Below are positions 10,860 to 22,690 of a stretch of 64,000 nucleotides of DNA, in pieces. This DNA is from Eutreptiella sp. 'Long Island Sound 2002' (lineage: Eukaryota > Euglenozoa > Euglenophyceae > Eutreptiales > Eutreptiaceae), in assembly GCA_964036045.1 (NCBI GenBank), contig OZ038381.1:152972352-153036351 (forward strand), read 5' to 3'. The number at the start of each line of letters is the position of its first letter. Position 1 is the stretch's first letter. The position numbers and the translations under genes are program-made. Below the pieces are notes generated by a model. It made no database searches, was not told the DNA's origin, and worked only from the letters and a program-made list of their open reading frames with translations.

Positions 10860-11490
10860 CCACACTATTAACCACGTGTCAACCAGTGTCAATCAATTGT
10901 CAACCACCTGTCAACCACCTGTCAACCACCTGTCAACCACCTGTCAACCACCAATCACCGACTTGTCAACCAATGTCAATCACCTATCAACAACCGTCAA
11001 CCGACTCTCAGCCAGTGTCAACCACATGTCAACCAATGTCAACCACGTGTCAACAACTGCCGACCAACTGTCAACCACCCCAACTAACCGACAAACTCAA
11101 TCCACCAACCAACCAAACCCACCATCCAACCAGCCAACCAGCCAACCAACAAACAAACAATCAACCAACAAACAAACAAACAACCAGCCAACCAACGATC
11201 AAGCAAACACGCAAGCAATCAACCAACAACCAACCAACCAACCAACCAACCAACCAAAACACCAACCCACCACCCTGCCAACCAACCATCCATCCAACCA
11301 ATGCAGCCACCCAGCCACGGACCCATTGACCACAGACCCACTGACCACGGACCGACCGCCAAACAGACCACCCGAACCCCCCCCAAAACCAACCAACCAA
11401 CCAACCCAACCAACCAACCTAACCAACCAAACAGCCAACCAACCAACGGACCAAACCAATTAACCAGCCGGCCAACCAACCAACAAACCC
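10860..11490. repeat. GTCAACCACCT array followed by a (CCAA)n microsatellite
   Basis: 10875-11080 consists of 11-bp GTCAACCACCT-like units. 11085-11490 is a degenerate CCAA/CCAACC repeat. The open frames crossing it (Thr/Asn/Pro/Gln on plus, Trp/Gly/Val on minus) are repeat artefacts. Confidence 0.85.
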
Positions 11491-11654
11491 CGTGAATTCG
11501 TTGGTTTCTATGTGTGCATATGTGCTTGACCCCCCCCCCCAACATACACACACTTGGGTCTACTTTACTTCCCAAACATGTGTGAATGTTTTCGTTCTAG
11601 TTTCGTTCTTGGCTATGTGTTCTAGCAACGTTCTAGCCAACTTGCTAGAACGCC

Positions 11655-12040
11655 TATCCTCGGCCAGGGCCTACTCGCTTCGTGTCCTCCTCGCTTGGTT
11701 TCTGTGGTCCTCGTCCGGGGCCTGCTCGCTTCGTGTCCGCGTTCATTGGTCTGGGACTCACTCTTTTTTTTCCGCAGTCATTGGCTTAGGGCCTGCTCGC
11801 TTTGTGTCCGTAGTCCTCGGCCTAGGCCTACTCGCTTCATGTTCTCGGTCATTGGCTTGGGGCTTGCTCGGTTTGTGTTTGTGGTCCTCGGCCTTGGCCT
11901 GCTTGCTTTTTGTCAGCGGGCATTGGCTTGGCGCCTACTTGCTTTGTGCCCACGGTCATCGGCTTGGGCCCGGCTTGCTTCATGTGTGGTCCTCGGCCTA
12001 GGCCTGCTTGCTTCGCGTCCGCGGTCATTGGCTTGGCCGT
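11655..12040. repeat. 35-36 bp minisatellite, block 4 (forward)
   Basis: About 10 units. It is bordered on the left by GTTCTAGCAACGTTCTAGCC (11617-11636) and on the right by CCGTTCTAGCCTAGAAC (12038-12054). Confidence 0.88.
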
Positions 12041-12054
12041 TCTAGCCTAGAACT

Positions 12055-12215
12055 GACTAAAATGGCTAGACCGAAAAAAGGTAACATAGGTGGTTGGTGG
12101 TATGAAGGCTGTATTTGGACCCCGGTGCCGTACTTGGGGGTCCAAGTCTTATTTTTGAGAATTGTAAAATCTTGACACACAATTGAAGGGGGAAAAAATC
12201 CCAGCGACGCTCTAG
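12055..12215. other. Spacer at the minisatellite orientation switch
   Basis: About 160 bp of non-repetitive DNA separate forward block 4 from inverted block 5. No gene is seen. Confidence 0.6.
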
Positions 12216-14990
12216 CATGCGGACACAAAGCAAGCACGCCCTAAGCCAATGATTGCGTACACAAAGCAAGCAAGCCCCGGCCGAGGACCACGGTCACGAA
12301 GCAAGCAGGCCCAGTCCAATGACCGGGGACATGAAGCAAGCAAGCCCCAACCCGAGGACCGGAGACACAAAGCAGGCATGCCCCAAGCCTATGACCGCGG
12401 ACATGAAGTGAGTAGGCCCGGACCGAGGACTGCGGACACGTAGCGAGCACGCTCCCAGCCAATGATCGCGGACACACAGCGAGCTAGCCCAAGCCCATGA
12501 CTACGCACATGAAGCAAGCAGGCCCCAAGCCAATGGCCACGGACATTAAGCGACCAGGCCTAGGTTCAGGTCCGAGGACACAAAGCGAGCAAGCCCCAAG
12601 CCAATGACCGTGGACACGAAGCCAGCCGGACCAGAGCGAGGACCACGGACACGAAGCGAGCACACCCTGTCCGAGGACCGCTAGACACGAAGGGAGCCGC
12701 GGACACCACGCGAGCCTCCCCCAAGCCAATGACCGCGGACACAAAGCGAGCACGCCTCAAGCCGAAGCCCGCATAGACAAAGTGGGCGGGCCCCAAGCGA
12801 GTGACTACGGACACAAAGCAAGCTAGACCAGGCTGAGGACCGCCGACACAAACCGAACACCCCCCAAGGGACTGCTAGACACAAAGAGAGTAGGCCCTAG
12901 GCCAATCATTGAGGACACAACGCGAGCAGGCCAGGGCCGAGGTCCACAGACATGAAGGGAGCAAGCCCCAAGTCAATGACTGCGGACACAAGGCGAGGAG
13001 GCCCTAAGCCAATGACCGCGGATACAAAGCAAGCTAGACCAGGGTGGGGACCACCGAAACAAACCGAACGACCCCCAAGGGGACTGCTAGACACAAAGCA
13101 AGCAAGCCCTAGGCCAATCATTGCGGACACAATATGAGCAGGCCAAGGTGGAGGTCCGCAGACATGAAGGGAGCAGGCCCCAAGCCAATGACCACGAACA
13201 CAAAGCGGCCAAGCCCAAAGCCAATGACTGCCGACACAATGCGAGCAGGCCCACGATGAGGACTGCAGACACCAAGCGAGCAATCCCCAAGCCAATGACC
13301 GCAAAAACAAAGCAAGTACGAGTAGGCCCATAGACACAAAGCGAGTAGGCGGAGGCCAAGGATTACGGACACAAAAGCGAGCAGGCCCCAAGCCAATGAC
13401 TGCAGACACGAAGCAGGCATGCCCCAGGCCAATGACCGTGGACATGAAGTGAGTAGGCCCAAGCCGAGGACCGTGGACACACAGTGAGCAAGCTCCAAGC
13501 TAATGACTGCGTACATGAAGCAAGCAGGCCCCAAGCCAATGACCACGGACATGAAGCAAGCAGGCCCGGGGTGAGGTCCAAGGACACAAAGCGAGCAGCC
13601 CTCCAGCCAATGACCGTGGACACAAAGCTAGCTGGACCAGGCTGAGGACCATAAACACAAAGCGAGCAGTGCCCAGCCCAATGACTGCTGGACACGAAGC
13701 GAGCAGGCTCCAAGCCAATACCAAAGCGAGCAGGCCCCAAGCCAAGGATTGCATACCCAAAGCGAGTAGGCCCAAAGCCAATGACCGTGGGCACAAAGCA
13801 GGCAGGCCCCAAGCCAATGACGGCAGACGCAAAGGGAGCAGGCCCCAGGGCAATGACCGCGGACACGAAGCAAGCCGGCCCAGCTCGAGAACTACGGACC
13901 GGAAGCCAATAAGCCCCAAGCCAATGACTTGCGGACAAAAAGTGAGCAAGCCAAGGCCGAGGGCCACGGACACGGACAAAGTAGGCCCCAAGCCAATGAC
14001 CGCGGACACGAAGCGAGTAGGCCCCAAGCCAATGACTACGGACAAGAAGGGAGCGGGCCGAGGCCGAGGACCATGGACACGAAGGGAGCAGGCCCAAGCA
14101 AAGGATTGTGGACACAAAGTGAGCACGCCCAAGCCAATGACCATGGACACAAAGCGACCAGGCCTAGATCAAGGACCACGGGCATGAACGGAGCACACTC
14201 AGGCCGAGGACCACGGGCACGAACCGAGCAGCCACAAGCTCAGGACCACAGACACACAACGAGCAAGGCCCGTCGGAGAACCGCAGACACATATCAACTA
14301 GTCCCCAAGCCAATCACCGGGGACACAAAGCAAGCAAGCCCCAACCCAATGACTGCAGATATGAAGTGAGCAGGCCCAAGCCGAGGACCGCGGACACGAA
14401 GCCAACAAGCCCCAAGCCAAAGGCCACGGACACAAAGCGAGGAGGTCCCAAGCCAAGGATAGTGGACATGAAGCGGGCAGGCCCAAGCCAATGAACACGG
14501 ACACGAAGTGAGTAAGCCCAAGCCAAGGACGGCGGGACCATGGACCAAGGAACAAAGCATGCCCAGGCCGAGGACCACGGGCGCGAACCGGGCAGCCCAA
14601 GCCTGATAAATGGGGACACGAAGCCAGGTGGCCCCGACCAAGGACAAGAGTCACAGACACGAAGGAAGCAGGCACCAAGCCAATGACTACAGACGCGAAG
14701 CGAGCAAGCCGAGGCCGAGGACCATGGACACGAAGGGAGCAGGCCCAAGCCAAAAACCACGAACACGAAGCGAGCAGGCCGAGGCCCATGACCACGGACA
14801 TGAAGCGAGTAGACCCAGGCCAAGGACCACGGGCACGAACCGAGCAGCCATAGGTTGAGGACCGCGGACACAAAGCGAGCAAGCCCAGTCCGAGGACCGC
14901 AGACACAAAGCGAGCAGGCCCCAAGCCAATGACCGTGGACACAAAGCGAGCTAACCCCAAGCCAATGACCGTGGACACAAAGTGAGCCGG
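12215..14990. repeat. 35-36 bp minisatellite, block 5 (inverted)
   Basis: About 75 units of the reverse complement, e.g. AAGCCAATGACCGCGGACAC. This is the longest block. Type A (CCAAGCCAATGA) and type B (CCGAGGACC) units are interspersed. ORFs of up to about 300 codons exist here only because the unit lacks stops and is close to a multiple of three. Confidence 0.9.
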
Positions 14991-15304
14991 TCTGCTCCAA
15001 AGGGCAAAACGATATGACCAATGGCTCTGCGCACGACCACAGACCCCAATGACCCTAGTGGAGTCCTTTCCCATCGAGGAACGCTTTAAGGTCCACACAG
15101 TGGTTGGTCGCTTCGAGTTCCGGGCTATGCAAGGAGTGCAAGAGCTCCGTGGAAAACTGGCTGAGCCAACACCGGATCTTCTACCATCTCCCCTATCGAT
15201 CACCCTTTTTACCGCTACTCACCATACGCTACGGGAAACATCACATAACTTGCGCGACATCGTGGGTGCCCCACATTGGACGCCCAAAAAACGCAAGGTA
15301 CCCG

Positions 15305-16250
15305 TGCCGTGCGCACGACAATATTGTGAAACAGCGGCAACACATCCCTCAGCACAAGCTACCCAGCCCATTCAAAGCACAATGCGGTGGAGGCCTCCAA
15401 TTGGCACTTTTCAGAGTTGCGGCCCTTGTTGCGGCCCCGCCTCATGCAGAAAAGCTAAACATGCTCCCCGGGCTTGGGGCCCTTCTTGTTCTTGGCACCG
15501 GCAGAAATGGCAGCCCGATCCGGCTCAGGCACCTTCAGGACGGGCAGATTTGATGGGATAGCACTGTCCTCCATCAAGTCACGGGTTACGTACAGGGTGT
15601 TCTAAAAAACATGGCACAAACCCCACACCCCACGCCATGCCTTGGCCCAAATCACTCACAGTGGATACAGGGTGGTCCTTAACGGAAAAAAAAAAAGTGT
15701 TCCGGAACTAGTTTTCCCAAAAAAGCCCGCGGGCACTCCATGTGCTCAACCATGGTTGGTGGCGGTTGGCGGTGGGCGGTTGGTGGCGGTTGGCGGTTGG
15801 CAGTTGGCAACTGGCGCTTGGTGGTGGTTGGTGGTGGTTGGCGGCGGTTGGTGGTTGGTGATTGGTGGTTGGTGGCGGTTGGCAGTGGTTGGCAGTTGGC
15901 AGTTGGTCGCCGCTGGCAGTTGGCGGCGGTTGGTGGCGGTTGGTGGTTGGCGGCTGGTGGCGGTTAGCGGTTGATGGGAGTTGGCAGTTGGCAGTTGGTG
16001 GTCCCTTGGGGCGGTCCTTAAGGGCGGTCCTTAGCAAAAAAAAAAATCTGGTCCCTTAAGGACCGCCCTGAGTGGATACATCACAATAGCCCCTCATTTC
16101 CACAAACCTTGCGCCTCAAACCGCGTTTCTGGATCTCGGTACCTAATTTAGTACCTGATTAATGGGTCCCAAATTAATACGGTCTGAACGGAAGTGTTCG
16201 TTGGACACAATGTTCGTTGGACATGGGGGGGGGGGGGTGTAGAGATCTAA
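15305..16250. repeat. Dispersed repeat, copy 2, split by a MITE
   Basis: 15310-15535 and 16079-16250 match the two ends of copy 1 (885-1395) at roughly 85% by eye. The 403-bp MITE at 15668-16070 separates them. It ends in a G-run at about 16221-16234. Confidence 0.7.
15668..16070. mobile_element. hAT-type MITE, 403 bp, with TIRs and 8-bp TSD
   Basis: Left end CAGGGTGGTCCTTAACGG; right end on the opposite strand CAGGGCGGTCCTTAAGGG. The flanking direct repeat AGTGGATA lies at 15660-15667 and 16071-16078. The interior is almost entirely a TTGGTGGCGG/TTGGCAG minisatellite (about 15755-16000), and both ends carry an A-run next to a second GGTCCTTA. No coding capacity. TIR sequence and 8-bp TSD assign it to hAT. 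It shares the CAGGG start with the element at 5922, but the rest of the TIR differs. Confidence 0.85.
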
Positions 16251-16254
16251 TGAG

Positions 16255-16865
16255 CATGATGCTTCACGGTGAGAAGGAAGGGCGAGGCACCGGCTGTTCG
16301 GGATGCTCAAATGAGGCTCAATTGAAATGAAAAAACGAAAAATCGTGACTCTCCAAACCCCAGCTCCCAGTGCATGCATGCACTTGTACAATTCTAGCAC
16401 ATGTCCACTTGCCAGACACAAAGCAATTCATGTGACACGCTATATGGGCTGCAAACAAAGGAACTGGTTGTGCTCATAGCATTGGTAAACATGATGACAC
16501 CGCTTCTGCTGAGTCTCAAAGATCCCAGATCAAATTTTCGTGGTTTCTGTCCCATTTGTACCAAATGCAAGGATAGCAGAGAGCTTTGAACACGAGTGTC
16601 TTGACAAGAATGCATTAGAGTGGTCGAATTCCGCACTTTTTGATGGTCTGATGTGTCCCTGTTCCCCGAGCCTTGGATGGATTTCAGCTGTCTACCAGTC
16701 GCATGTGACATGTGCTGCATAGATATGAGGATCGTCACCGCGCTGCTCCTTTGACTCCGACATTTCTTTGATGCGTCTATTGCTGCCACACAAGCCAGAA
16801 GCGGCATGCGTCCGGGGGTGTGCGCCCGCCAGCGCCAGACAACGGCTCCCCGCCAGACGATTGGA
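16255..16865. other. Region without a supported gene
   Basis: The short ORFs on both strands have no recognisable domain. No RNA gene or repeat was identified. Confidence 0.4.
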
Positions 16866-16867
16866 AT

Positions 16868-17410
16868 TTGGGATTTATGGGGAATTATGGGGAACTATGG
16901 GGAACTATGGAGAATCATGGTGGAATTATGGGGTTATTATGGGAAATTATGGGGAATTGTGGGGAATTATGGTGGAATTAGGGGGCGTTTTCGCACAGTG
17001 CGGGCACAGCACCAATTATTACGTTGTTTATCCCGGGAACACCCCTGAAAACCACCCAACCTGTAGAAGCGTGCATGATCCATTCAAAATAGCATCAGGG
17101 GTGCAGAATTCAGGACCCTGGGACCCATGGCAAACATCAGACTAAAACAAAAAATCCCTGGTGTGCCAGCACGGGCTGTAGGGTGCAGAATTCAGGTCCA
17201 TGGGACCCGTGGCTACCGGTGGTAAAAAACAGCCGACTTTTCGCACAGTGCGGGCATCGCGCACGGTGCGCCCCCTTATGGGGAATTATGGGGGGGTTAT
17301 GGTGAATTATGGGGAACTATGGGTAATTATGGTGGAATTGTGGGGAATTATGGGAATTATGGGGGGATTATGGGGAATGATGGGGAATTATGGGGAATTA
17401 GGGGAAATAT
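16868..17410. repeat. Two GGGGAATTATGG arrays with duplicated flanks
   Basis: Arrays at 16868-16985 and 17275-17410 are built from 13-15 bp ATGGGGAATT units. Each array touches a copy of TTCGCACAGTGCGGGCA (about 16990 and 17237). The intervening DNA holds duplicated GTGCAGAATTCAGG blocks (17100 and 17181), so the whole segment looks like a segmental duplication. Confidence 0.75.
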
Positions 17411-18069
17411 TCTTCATGGGTTGCTTTTGATTCCTGCCGAGTTGTTGTTCATTCCTGATGGCTTGCTGTTGATTCCTGGTGGCTTGTTGTTGATTCCTTG
17501 TGGTTGAGTGGCAAACATGTGCCTCGGCAAAAGCGGACGCACAGCCAGCACATTGTTCGGGTGGCACAACATTCGACATCCATGCACCACCACGACGGCC
17601 CCCAGCACCACTAAGCCCAATGTCTCCGGGGTTGAGTGACTGGATGTTCAACTTCTTCATCTGCTTTGCCACCTGCCCCTAAGAAATGTATTCTCTGGGT
17701 GCCTTGTATAGGGAGGAGAGTTGCAAATAAAAGACATTGTTGTGAGGATGAAGATCTGAGATGTATGCAGAATCAAGGGGCCACACGACAAGAACAAACA
17801 ACTAGCAACACAAGAAATGACATCCAAAATTCCCATAATTCCACCATAATTCCCACGCCCTCCTTTGGTCAGAAAAAAGTTATGATGTTTGGTCACCAAA
17901 GAAGTGACCTAAAATTGGCCGTTTTGGACAGCCCTCAGCCCATACATGAACATGGGAGGGGGGGGGGGGGGGTTCTACAACAACACACATGACAAGCACA
18001 GAGCCCTGTGGCCAACACCATTCAATGTTTTTCGATGTTATTCGCTGTCATCACTCATAGTGACAATGT

Positions 18070-18500
18070 TGTCTTGCTCACTACCAATGACTTGTCATTA
18101 TCACTGTCACTATCACTGTCAATATTGCTGCCACCGCCACTGGATGACCCTGTACTAATAGATGCAAAGGAGGACAACGAGCTTGCTCCATCTGACATGG
18201 CAGCCAGATTATCATCGTAATCAACTGACGCAGTGTGTTGCTGTCCTTCCTCACACCCCCCTTATCCTCAGGGGCTTGCACACATTCTGTGAGGCACACC
18301 TCCTGCGCAGTGTGGCACGATATCGTATGGATACCCTTCCTCCACTATGTCCTCAGCCCCAATCAAATGCATCCGGATCATGGGCCAGCTCAACCTGTTG
18401 CGAAGGGCTGTTACAATGCGGTTCAAGGTGAGATGGCCCGCTCAGTATCACAGGAAGATGGGCAGGCAAGCAAAATGGCGGCTGCATAGTGCCTGAGGGG
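18070..18500 (-). pseudogene. Second hAT transposase remnant (C-terminal domain, frameshifted)
   Basis: Read leftward, one frame gives AAAILLACPSSCDTERAIS and then stops. Shifting by one base continues as LNRIVTALRNRLS, MIRMHLIGAEDIVEEGYPYD. Together they form the hAT dimerisation-domain core (Cys/Ser-x-x-x-Glu-Arg, then LNRI...RNRLS). A separate frame downstream (18070-18250) encodes an Asp/Ser-rich acidic tail (GGSNIDSDSDSDND), resembling the tail of the first hAT fragment. Frameshifts mark it as dead. Confidence 0.65.
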
Positions 18501-18505
18501 GGTTG

Positions 18506-19000
18506 TCATGGCATTGTCAACAACAATTGAGTCAAGAACTCGTTAAAATCAGCACTGCTGGTCATTTTGGCCCTTTCATCAGCCGGTCTGTCAAAAAACT
18601 TTTTCTTTGTGGCAGAGAAATGCTTGTGAGCTCCCAAAAGCTGAGGGTTCGCGACCCCCCCATTTCGCTTCTGAAGCAACCACCATTTCGGTCTCAGTGT
18701 CCCTAACATCAGCAGAACTCGATACCCGAAATCAGCCACCTCTAGATGCACAGGAGGGGCTCTGAGGGCTGGGGCTGTTGGGACTGACTGCCAGCACCTA
18801 TAAGAAGGGCCGCAGCAGTAACAGCAGCAACACCAACAGCAGCCGCACCCACGGCAGAACAAGCAGCCACAGCCAACACCAAAGCTTGCACCACCAATGC
18901 CTCTTGCTTGTGCTTTGCCTTGCTACGCTTCTGCCGACATGCAGCATCAGTCTTGCAGGCTGGATCACAGGTGCAAGGACTTTTCTTGCAGCCCATTGTG
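18506..19000 (-). pseudogene. Possible upstream part of the second hAT gene
   Basis: ATG at 18996 starts a frame with MGCKKSPCTCDPACKTDAAC and a Lys-rich stretch, then an Ala/Val-rich segment to 18742. An overlapping frame (to 18506) encodes WWLLQKRNGGVANPQLL and KKFFDRPADERAKM. Neither has a recognised fold. Position and strand suggest they belong to the decayed hAT unit, but this is inference. Confidence 0.3.
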
Positions 19001-19204
19001 GCAAAAACGAACAAAAGGGCCTGCAACAACACACAGTGTACAATTACCAGCAATCACAATAAATTTGCAGTGCAAGTAGACATAGTGGTAAATATGCAGT
19101 GCGGGCAGGCACAGGAGACATTCTACTGGAGACACCTTATTTGGTCACGATATTTTTGGGGTTTGCACTTTCCCACTATGGCCCTTTTTGTTTTTTGTGA
19201 CCAG

Positions 19205-19272
19205 TCACAAAAAAAGCCCCCCCCCCCCCGGACCCGGACCCCCAAGTGGCGCCAAAATTATATCCGTCACTG
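19205..19272. repeat. Candidate right TIR of the second hAT element
   Basis: On the minus strand the sequence from 19272 reads CAGTGACGGATATAATTTTG and then a G-rich subterminal tract. This resembles hAT ends that start CAGTGRCGGA. The matching left end and target duplication were not found. Confidence 0.4.
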
Positions 19273-19485
19273 GGTTGCAGTGTCGGCGTTGCCAGCAGGA
19301 GAAGCAATGATAAGCTTGCCAAGGTGCTCGCCAACTGCATGACCATCGCACTGTGCAAGTTTCAAAAATAGCAGACAAGCTACAACTTGCTGAGTTGAGC
19401 ATGCGGCACGTGCAGTCCTTGTTGGGCATGCGTTGGGCATGCTATATCTGAAAAACACGATCAGCGTGGGGCATTCGGCATCCTC

Positions 19486-20757
19486 TCATGACAATGTCAC
19501 CTCTGTGCCCAGTAGTCGTGTGGCGATAGCGCAAAGGGGTCGTCTCAGAATCCACCTGGGCACAAGGGCAACAACAGCATCCAACAAGAAAGCCAGCCAT
19601 CTTGCGCAGCGCCAAAATCGCACGTGGTCCGCCTCAATCTCCATTGCTGCCACGGCACCTTCCAGTTCGAAGGCATGGAGCGATGGCAACTTCGATGTCA
19701 GATCGCAAACGTTGCCCTTCGCATCATGGACCCCATCAACTATCTCAGCAGCAACACTCCAGCCATCACGGATCGCCCAGGCAGCGCCCCCACCACCGAG
19801 AGCGTGAAGGGCATCGGAGATCAGCACAATACGACCTGGTTTCAAACACAACAACCGCTCCATACACCCTCGGGCATCAACAGTGGCGGCCACCTCCGCA
19901 TGGAAGTCGTCTGCCTCAGCAACAAGTTCATAGATACGTTGGTGCCAACGGCCCTGAGAGTTCAAAAATTGCAGCACTTCTGATTGGCTGGGGTTGCAAA
20001 ATCGACCAGAAGCCGAAATACGACACTGTTTTGCGTGCCCTCGCAGCATTGCAACCCACACAACATGCCCATGATAAAAACTTATGAAGAAGGCTGACCC
20101 ACTCCGGTGCGCAACGACCAAGAAACGAACCTGGCGCCCCCGGACCCAGTCCTGTAGCTGGCCATGGTTCTCACATCGACCACGCACGCTTAACACGCTG
20201 GGGTCCAAACGCAAGCAATCCCCGAGCATAGAGGTGCGCACAGATGAATAGACCCCGTCCGCACCCACCAACAAGAGTCCTATAACGGTGGTGCCATCAT
20301 GCAGATGCGCAACTGCATGATCCCCTGAGTCGGTGACTCGGACAACCTTTGCTCCGAATCGCACAACACCGCCGGATTCTTGGAAGCGTCGGAGCAATAA
20401 ATCCCGGAGCTCCCCGCGAGAAATGTCGCCGATGGCGCATTCGTTGCGGCCGTCCCAAGTGAGTAGCCTTCGATTTGCAGCGTCGGCAAGCGCCATCTCG
20501 TGGCCATCATTCCGTATCCTCATCGCGCGCACGTCTTCGAGGAGCCCTAGGTCACTGAGGCAGTGATCTAAACTTTGGTCCTCATGCACATGGTAATGGA
20601 ACCCTTGCAGACGGAATACCTGTGACAGGTCCGCTTCCAAAATGGTGACCGAAAGCCACCCATTTTGCAGAAGAGCAACCCCACATGTCAACCCTGCAAT
20701 GCCCGCACCAACAATGAGGATAGTCCTTTCAGGGACGTTTGTAGAACTTGCACTCAT
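19486..20757 (-). CDS. FAD-dependent monooxygenase (PHBH/UbiH-type fold)
   Basis: Intact single-exon gene of 423 codons, ATG at 20757, TGA stop. Flavoprotein monooxygenases of this family use FAD and NAD(P)H to hydroxylate or epoxidise small, often aromatic or isoprenoid, substrates. The N-terminal Rossmann motif GAGIAG is at residues 17-22, with an acidic residue at the end of strand 2 (TILEAD) to hold the FAD ribose. The second FAD motif, LLVGADGVYSSVR, is near residue 165. The C-terminal FAD motif, GRIVLISDALHALGGGG, has Ser-Asp in place of the usual Gly-Asp. A hydrophobic stretch near the C-terminus (WLAFLLDAVVALVPRWI) may bind membrane. The substrate cannot be inferred. Lack of introns and distance from other genes leave horizontal transfer or retroposition open. 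Confidence 0.85.
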   Translation of the reverse strand: MSASSTNVPERTILIVGAGIAGLTCGVALLQNGWLSVTILEADLSQVFRLQGFHYHVHEDQSLDHCLSDLGLLEDVRAMRIRNDGHEMALADAANRRLLTWDGRNECAIGDISRGELRDLLLRRFQESGGVVRFGAKVVRVTDSGDHAVAHLHDGTTVIGLLLVGADGVYSSVRTSMLGDCLRLDPSVLSVRGRCENHGQLQDWVRGRQVRFLVVAHRSGSAFFISFYHGHVVWVAMLRGHAKQCRISASGRFCNPSQSEVLQFLNSQGRWHQRIYELVAEADDFHAEVAATVDARGCMERLLCLKPGRIVLISDALHALGGGGAAWAIRDGWSVAAEIVDGVHDAKGNVCDLTSKLPSLHAFELEGAVAAMEIEADHVRFWRCARWLAFLLDAVVALVPRWILRRPLCAIATRLLGTEVTLS

Positions 20758-20979
20758 TTGTCACCCAAAGCCCACGGTGGTCTGAAGAAGCGAGAAGGTT
20801 CCACTTGGTTTGTATGCCATCCAATCGGGACACTGAAACACAAGTGCATCCTGGCACCACCTAGGATATGAGACGTGCCACTGTTAGTGCAAATGGGGAC
20901 CCCAATAGACATGTTCAAGTACAAAGCTTGAGAAACCCACTCCGAAAATCCACGACAAAGCACGACCACCGCATGCCAG

Positions 20980-22600
20980 CAGAATGCAGGCAGAAAGCAA
21001 ACAATAATGAGTAAGTCAATTTTGAAAGAAAAATGGAAGCGTAGCCAGTGACGTGACTAGTTGCTGTGCAATAACAATACATAACCACCCAACATAGCTA
21101 CATGCGGTCGTACTTAAGCTAGCCAAAGGAGATGACTACAGCCACAAAAGGACAGAGCCTGCCAAGGGGTTGCCACACAAAAACCTGCAAAGTGTAGCTC
21201 AGATGTAAAATATCCGCCACCACGGTACGGGTCTTTGGTTTTCGCCTACACGCGTCACGCTTTGCTCTACTAGTGCTATGTTACAGCCCAGAGTCACTTA
21301 CACAGGTCGTTCTACCTCTATGACATACAAATGTATGCATGCACGTTGGTTTGTGTCAGGATGGATGAATCAGAATGTGTGTGTGGAATGGATAAGGTGT
21401 GCGAACCAAAATGGCATGGCACGGCACAGCACAGCACTTGAACTTGTGCCCAAAACGGCAAGCTGTTTACCCCCCTGCCCCCCAATGCGCGCTGCACAAT
21501 AGAACATGTTCCAAGGGTGCTAATTCGGTTTGTTTGCATCACTTATTGATCGCTCTAGGGAGCGTCCAAGTCTCCCGACAACCCCACCACACCGGAACCT
21601 CCCATAGTACCCATGGGCACACGACAGCGAGAGCAAACTTGCACAAATGCATTTTCAATGCATGCTGTAGAAGTGAAACCAACAAAAGGCAAGCAAAATC
21701 CTCAGTGGGTTGCTCAGTGTACCCCCGAGGTGCGCACAAATGCATCATCGGCTGTGAGGGTATGCCTTGCATATACCTCTATTTTCAATGCATTGGGCTG
21801 GAGATCAAACATGCAGCTGATTTCCCTATGCCATTCACATCACTCCTGGGCATCTCTTAAGTGTGTCACACCCCTCACTTCCCCCATCAGTGACAAGTAG
21901 TCAATGAAAAGCCGTGCTCAAATGCGACAACAATAGCCTAGCCCCTCACTTGTCTATTCCATTGATGAAGCGGCCCATGCCATCTTCGGATCTTCGCCCA
22001 AGTCAAAATGATAGGCGCACTTTCAAAACAACGCCTCAGGCATATTTTAGGGGCACGCAATGGCCAAGACATGAATTAGAGTCACTTCCTCGTCTTGCAC
22101 GAAACCGACCGATTGTTCACTCTTCACGCACGACAAGCAGAACACAGAAGAAGACTAGTGCTAACATTCCCATGGGCTGTTTTCAGAACAACGCACATGT
22201 AATTGGTACATATACATGCATGACAACTTACAAAATCAGTATGCACTAAGCTACACAAAGGCCAATGGGCGCAGAAAACGTGCAGAGTGCTCTGGTACCA
22301 TGACATATTCATCAAAGGCATATGCAGGGTCCACTGGTGAACACACGCTGTGACGTGGGATCAAGTGACCACAGTTGGACAATCAGGAGGTGGCTTGTGT
22401 TTTTGGCTGAACACTCTACGTAGTTTCAATCATGAACCTATGGGTTGTGCAATGCAAACGACGGGGCAAGGGTGGGCAGTGGGGGCATGATGCAAGTAGC
22501 AGTGCTGGCTGGCGCGTAGGCACTGTCTGCCCATCAGGTACTCACACATCAGGCAGTGGGGGCGGCTTTATGCAGGGGGGGGGGGGGAAAGTGCAAATGA
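20980..22600. other. Region without a supported gene
   Basis: Only short ORFs without domains on either strand. Ordinary single-copy-looking DNA as far as can be judged. Confidence 0.45.
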
Positions 22601-22609
22601 ACTATCCAA

Positions 22610-22690
22610 AAAATGCAGTGCAAAAAAATGCAAAAAAGTGCAAATATGTGCAAAAAAGTGAAAAAAAATGCAACCATAAAAATGCAATGA
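22610..22690. repeat. TGCAAAAAA(G/A) short tandem repeat, left copy
   Basis: About eight units of 9-11 bp (TGCAAAAAAG). The same repeat lies at 23218-23305, on the other side of the zinc-finger exon. Confidence 0.75.

Noticed and set aside
10781-11463. Thr/Gln/Asn-rich ORFs of 180-220 codons
   Set aside because: Products of the GTCAACC and CCAA tandem repeats, with no start context or domain.
17612-17650. Left end of the second hAT element at GAGTGACTGGATG
   Set aside because: Match to the candidate right TIR is weak and the flanking duplication is not convincing.
20980-22440. Several ORFs of 60-150 codons on both strands
   Set aside because: Overlapping, no domain, no splice or composition support.
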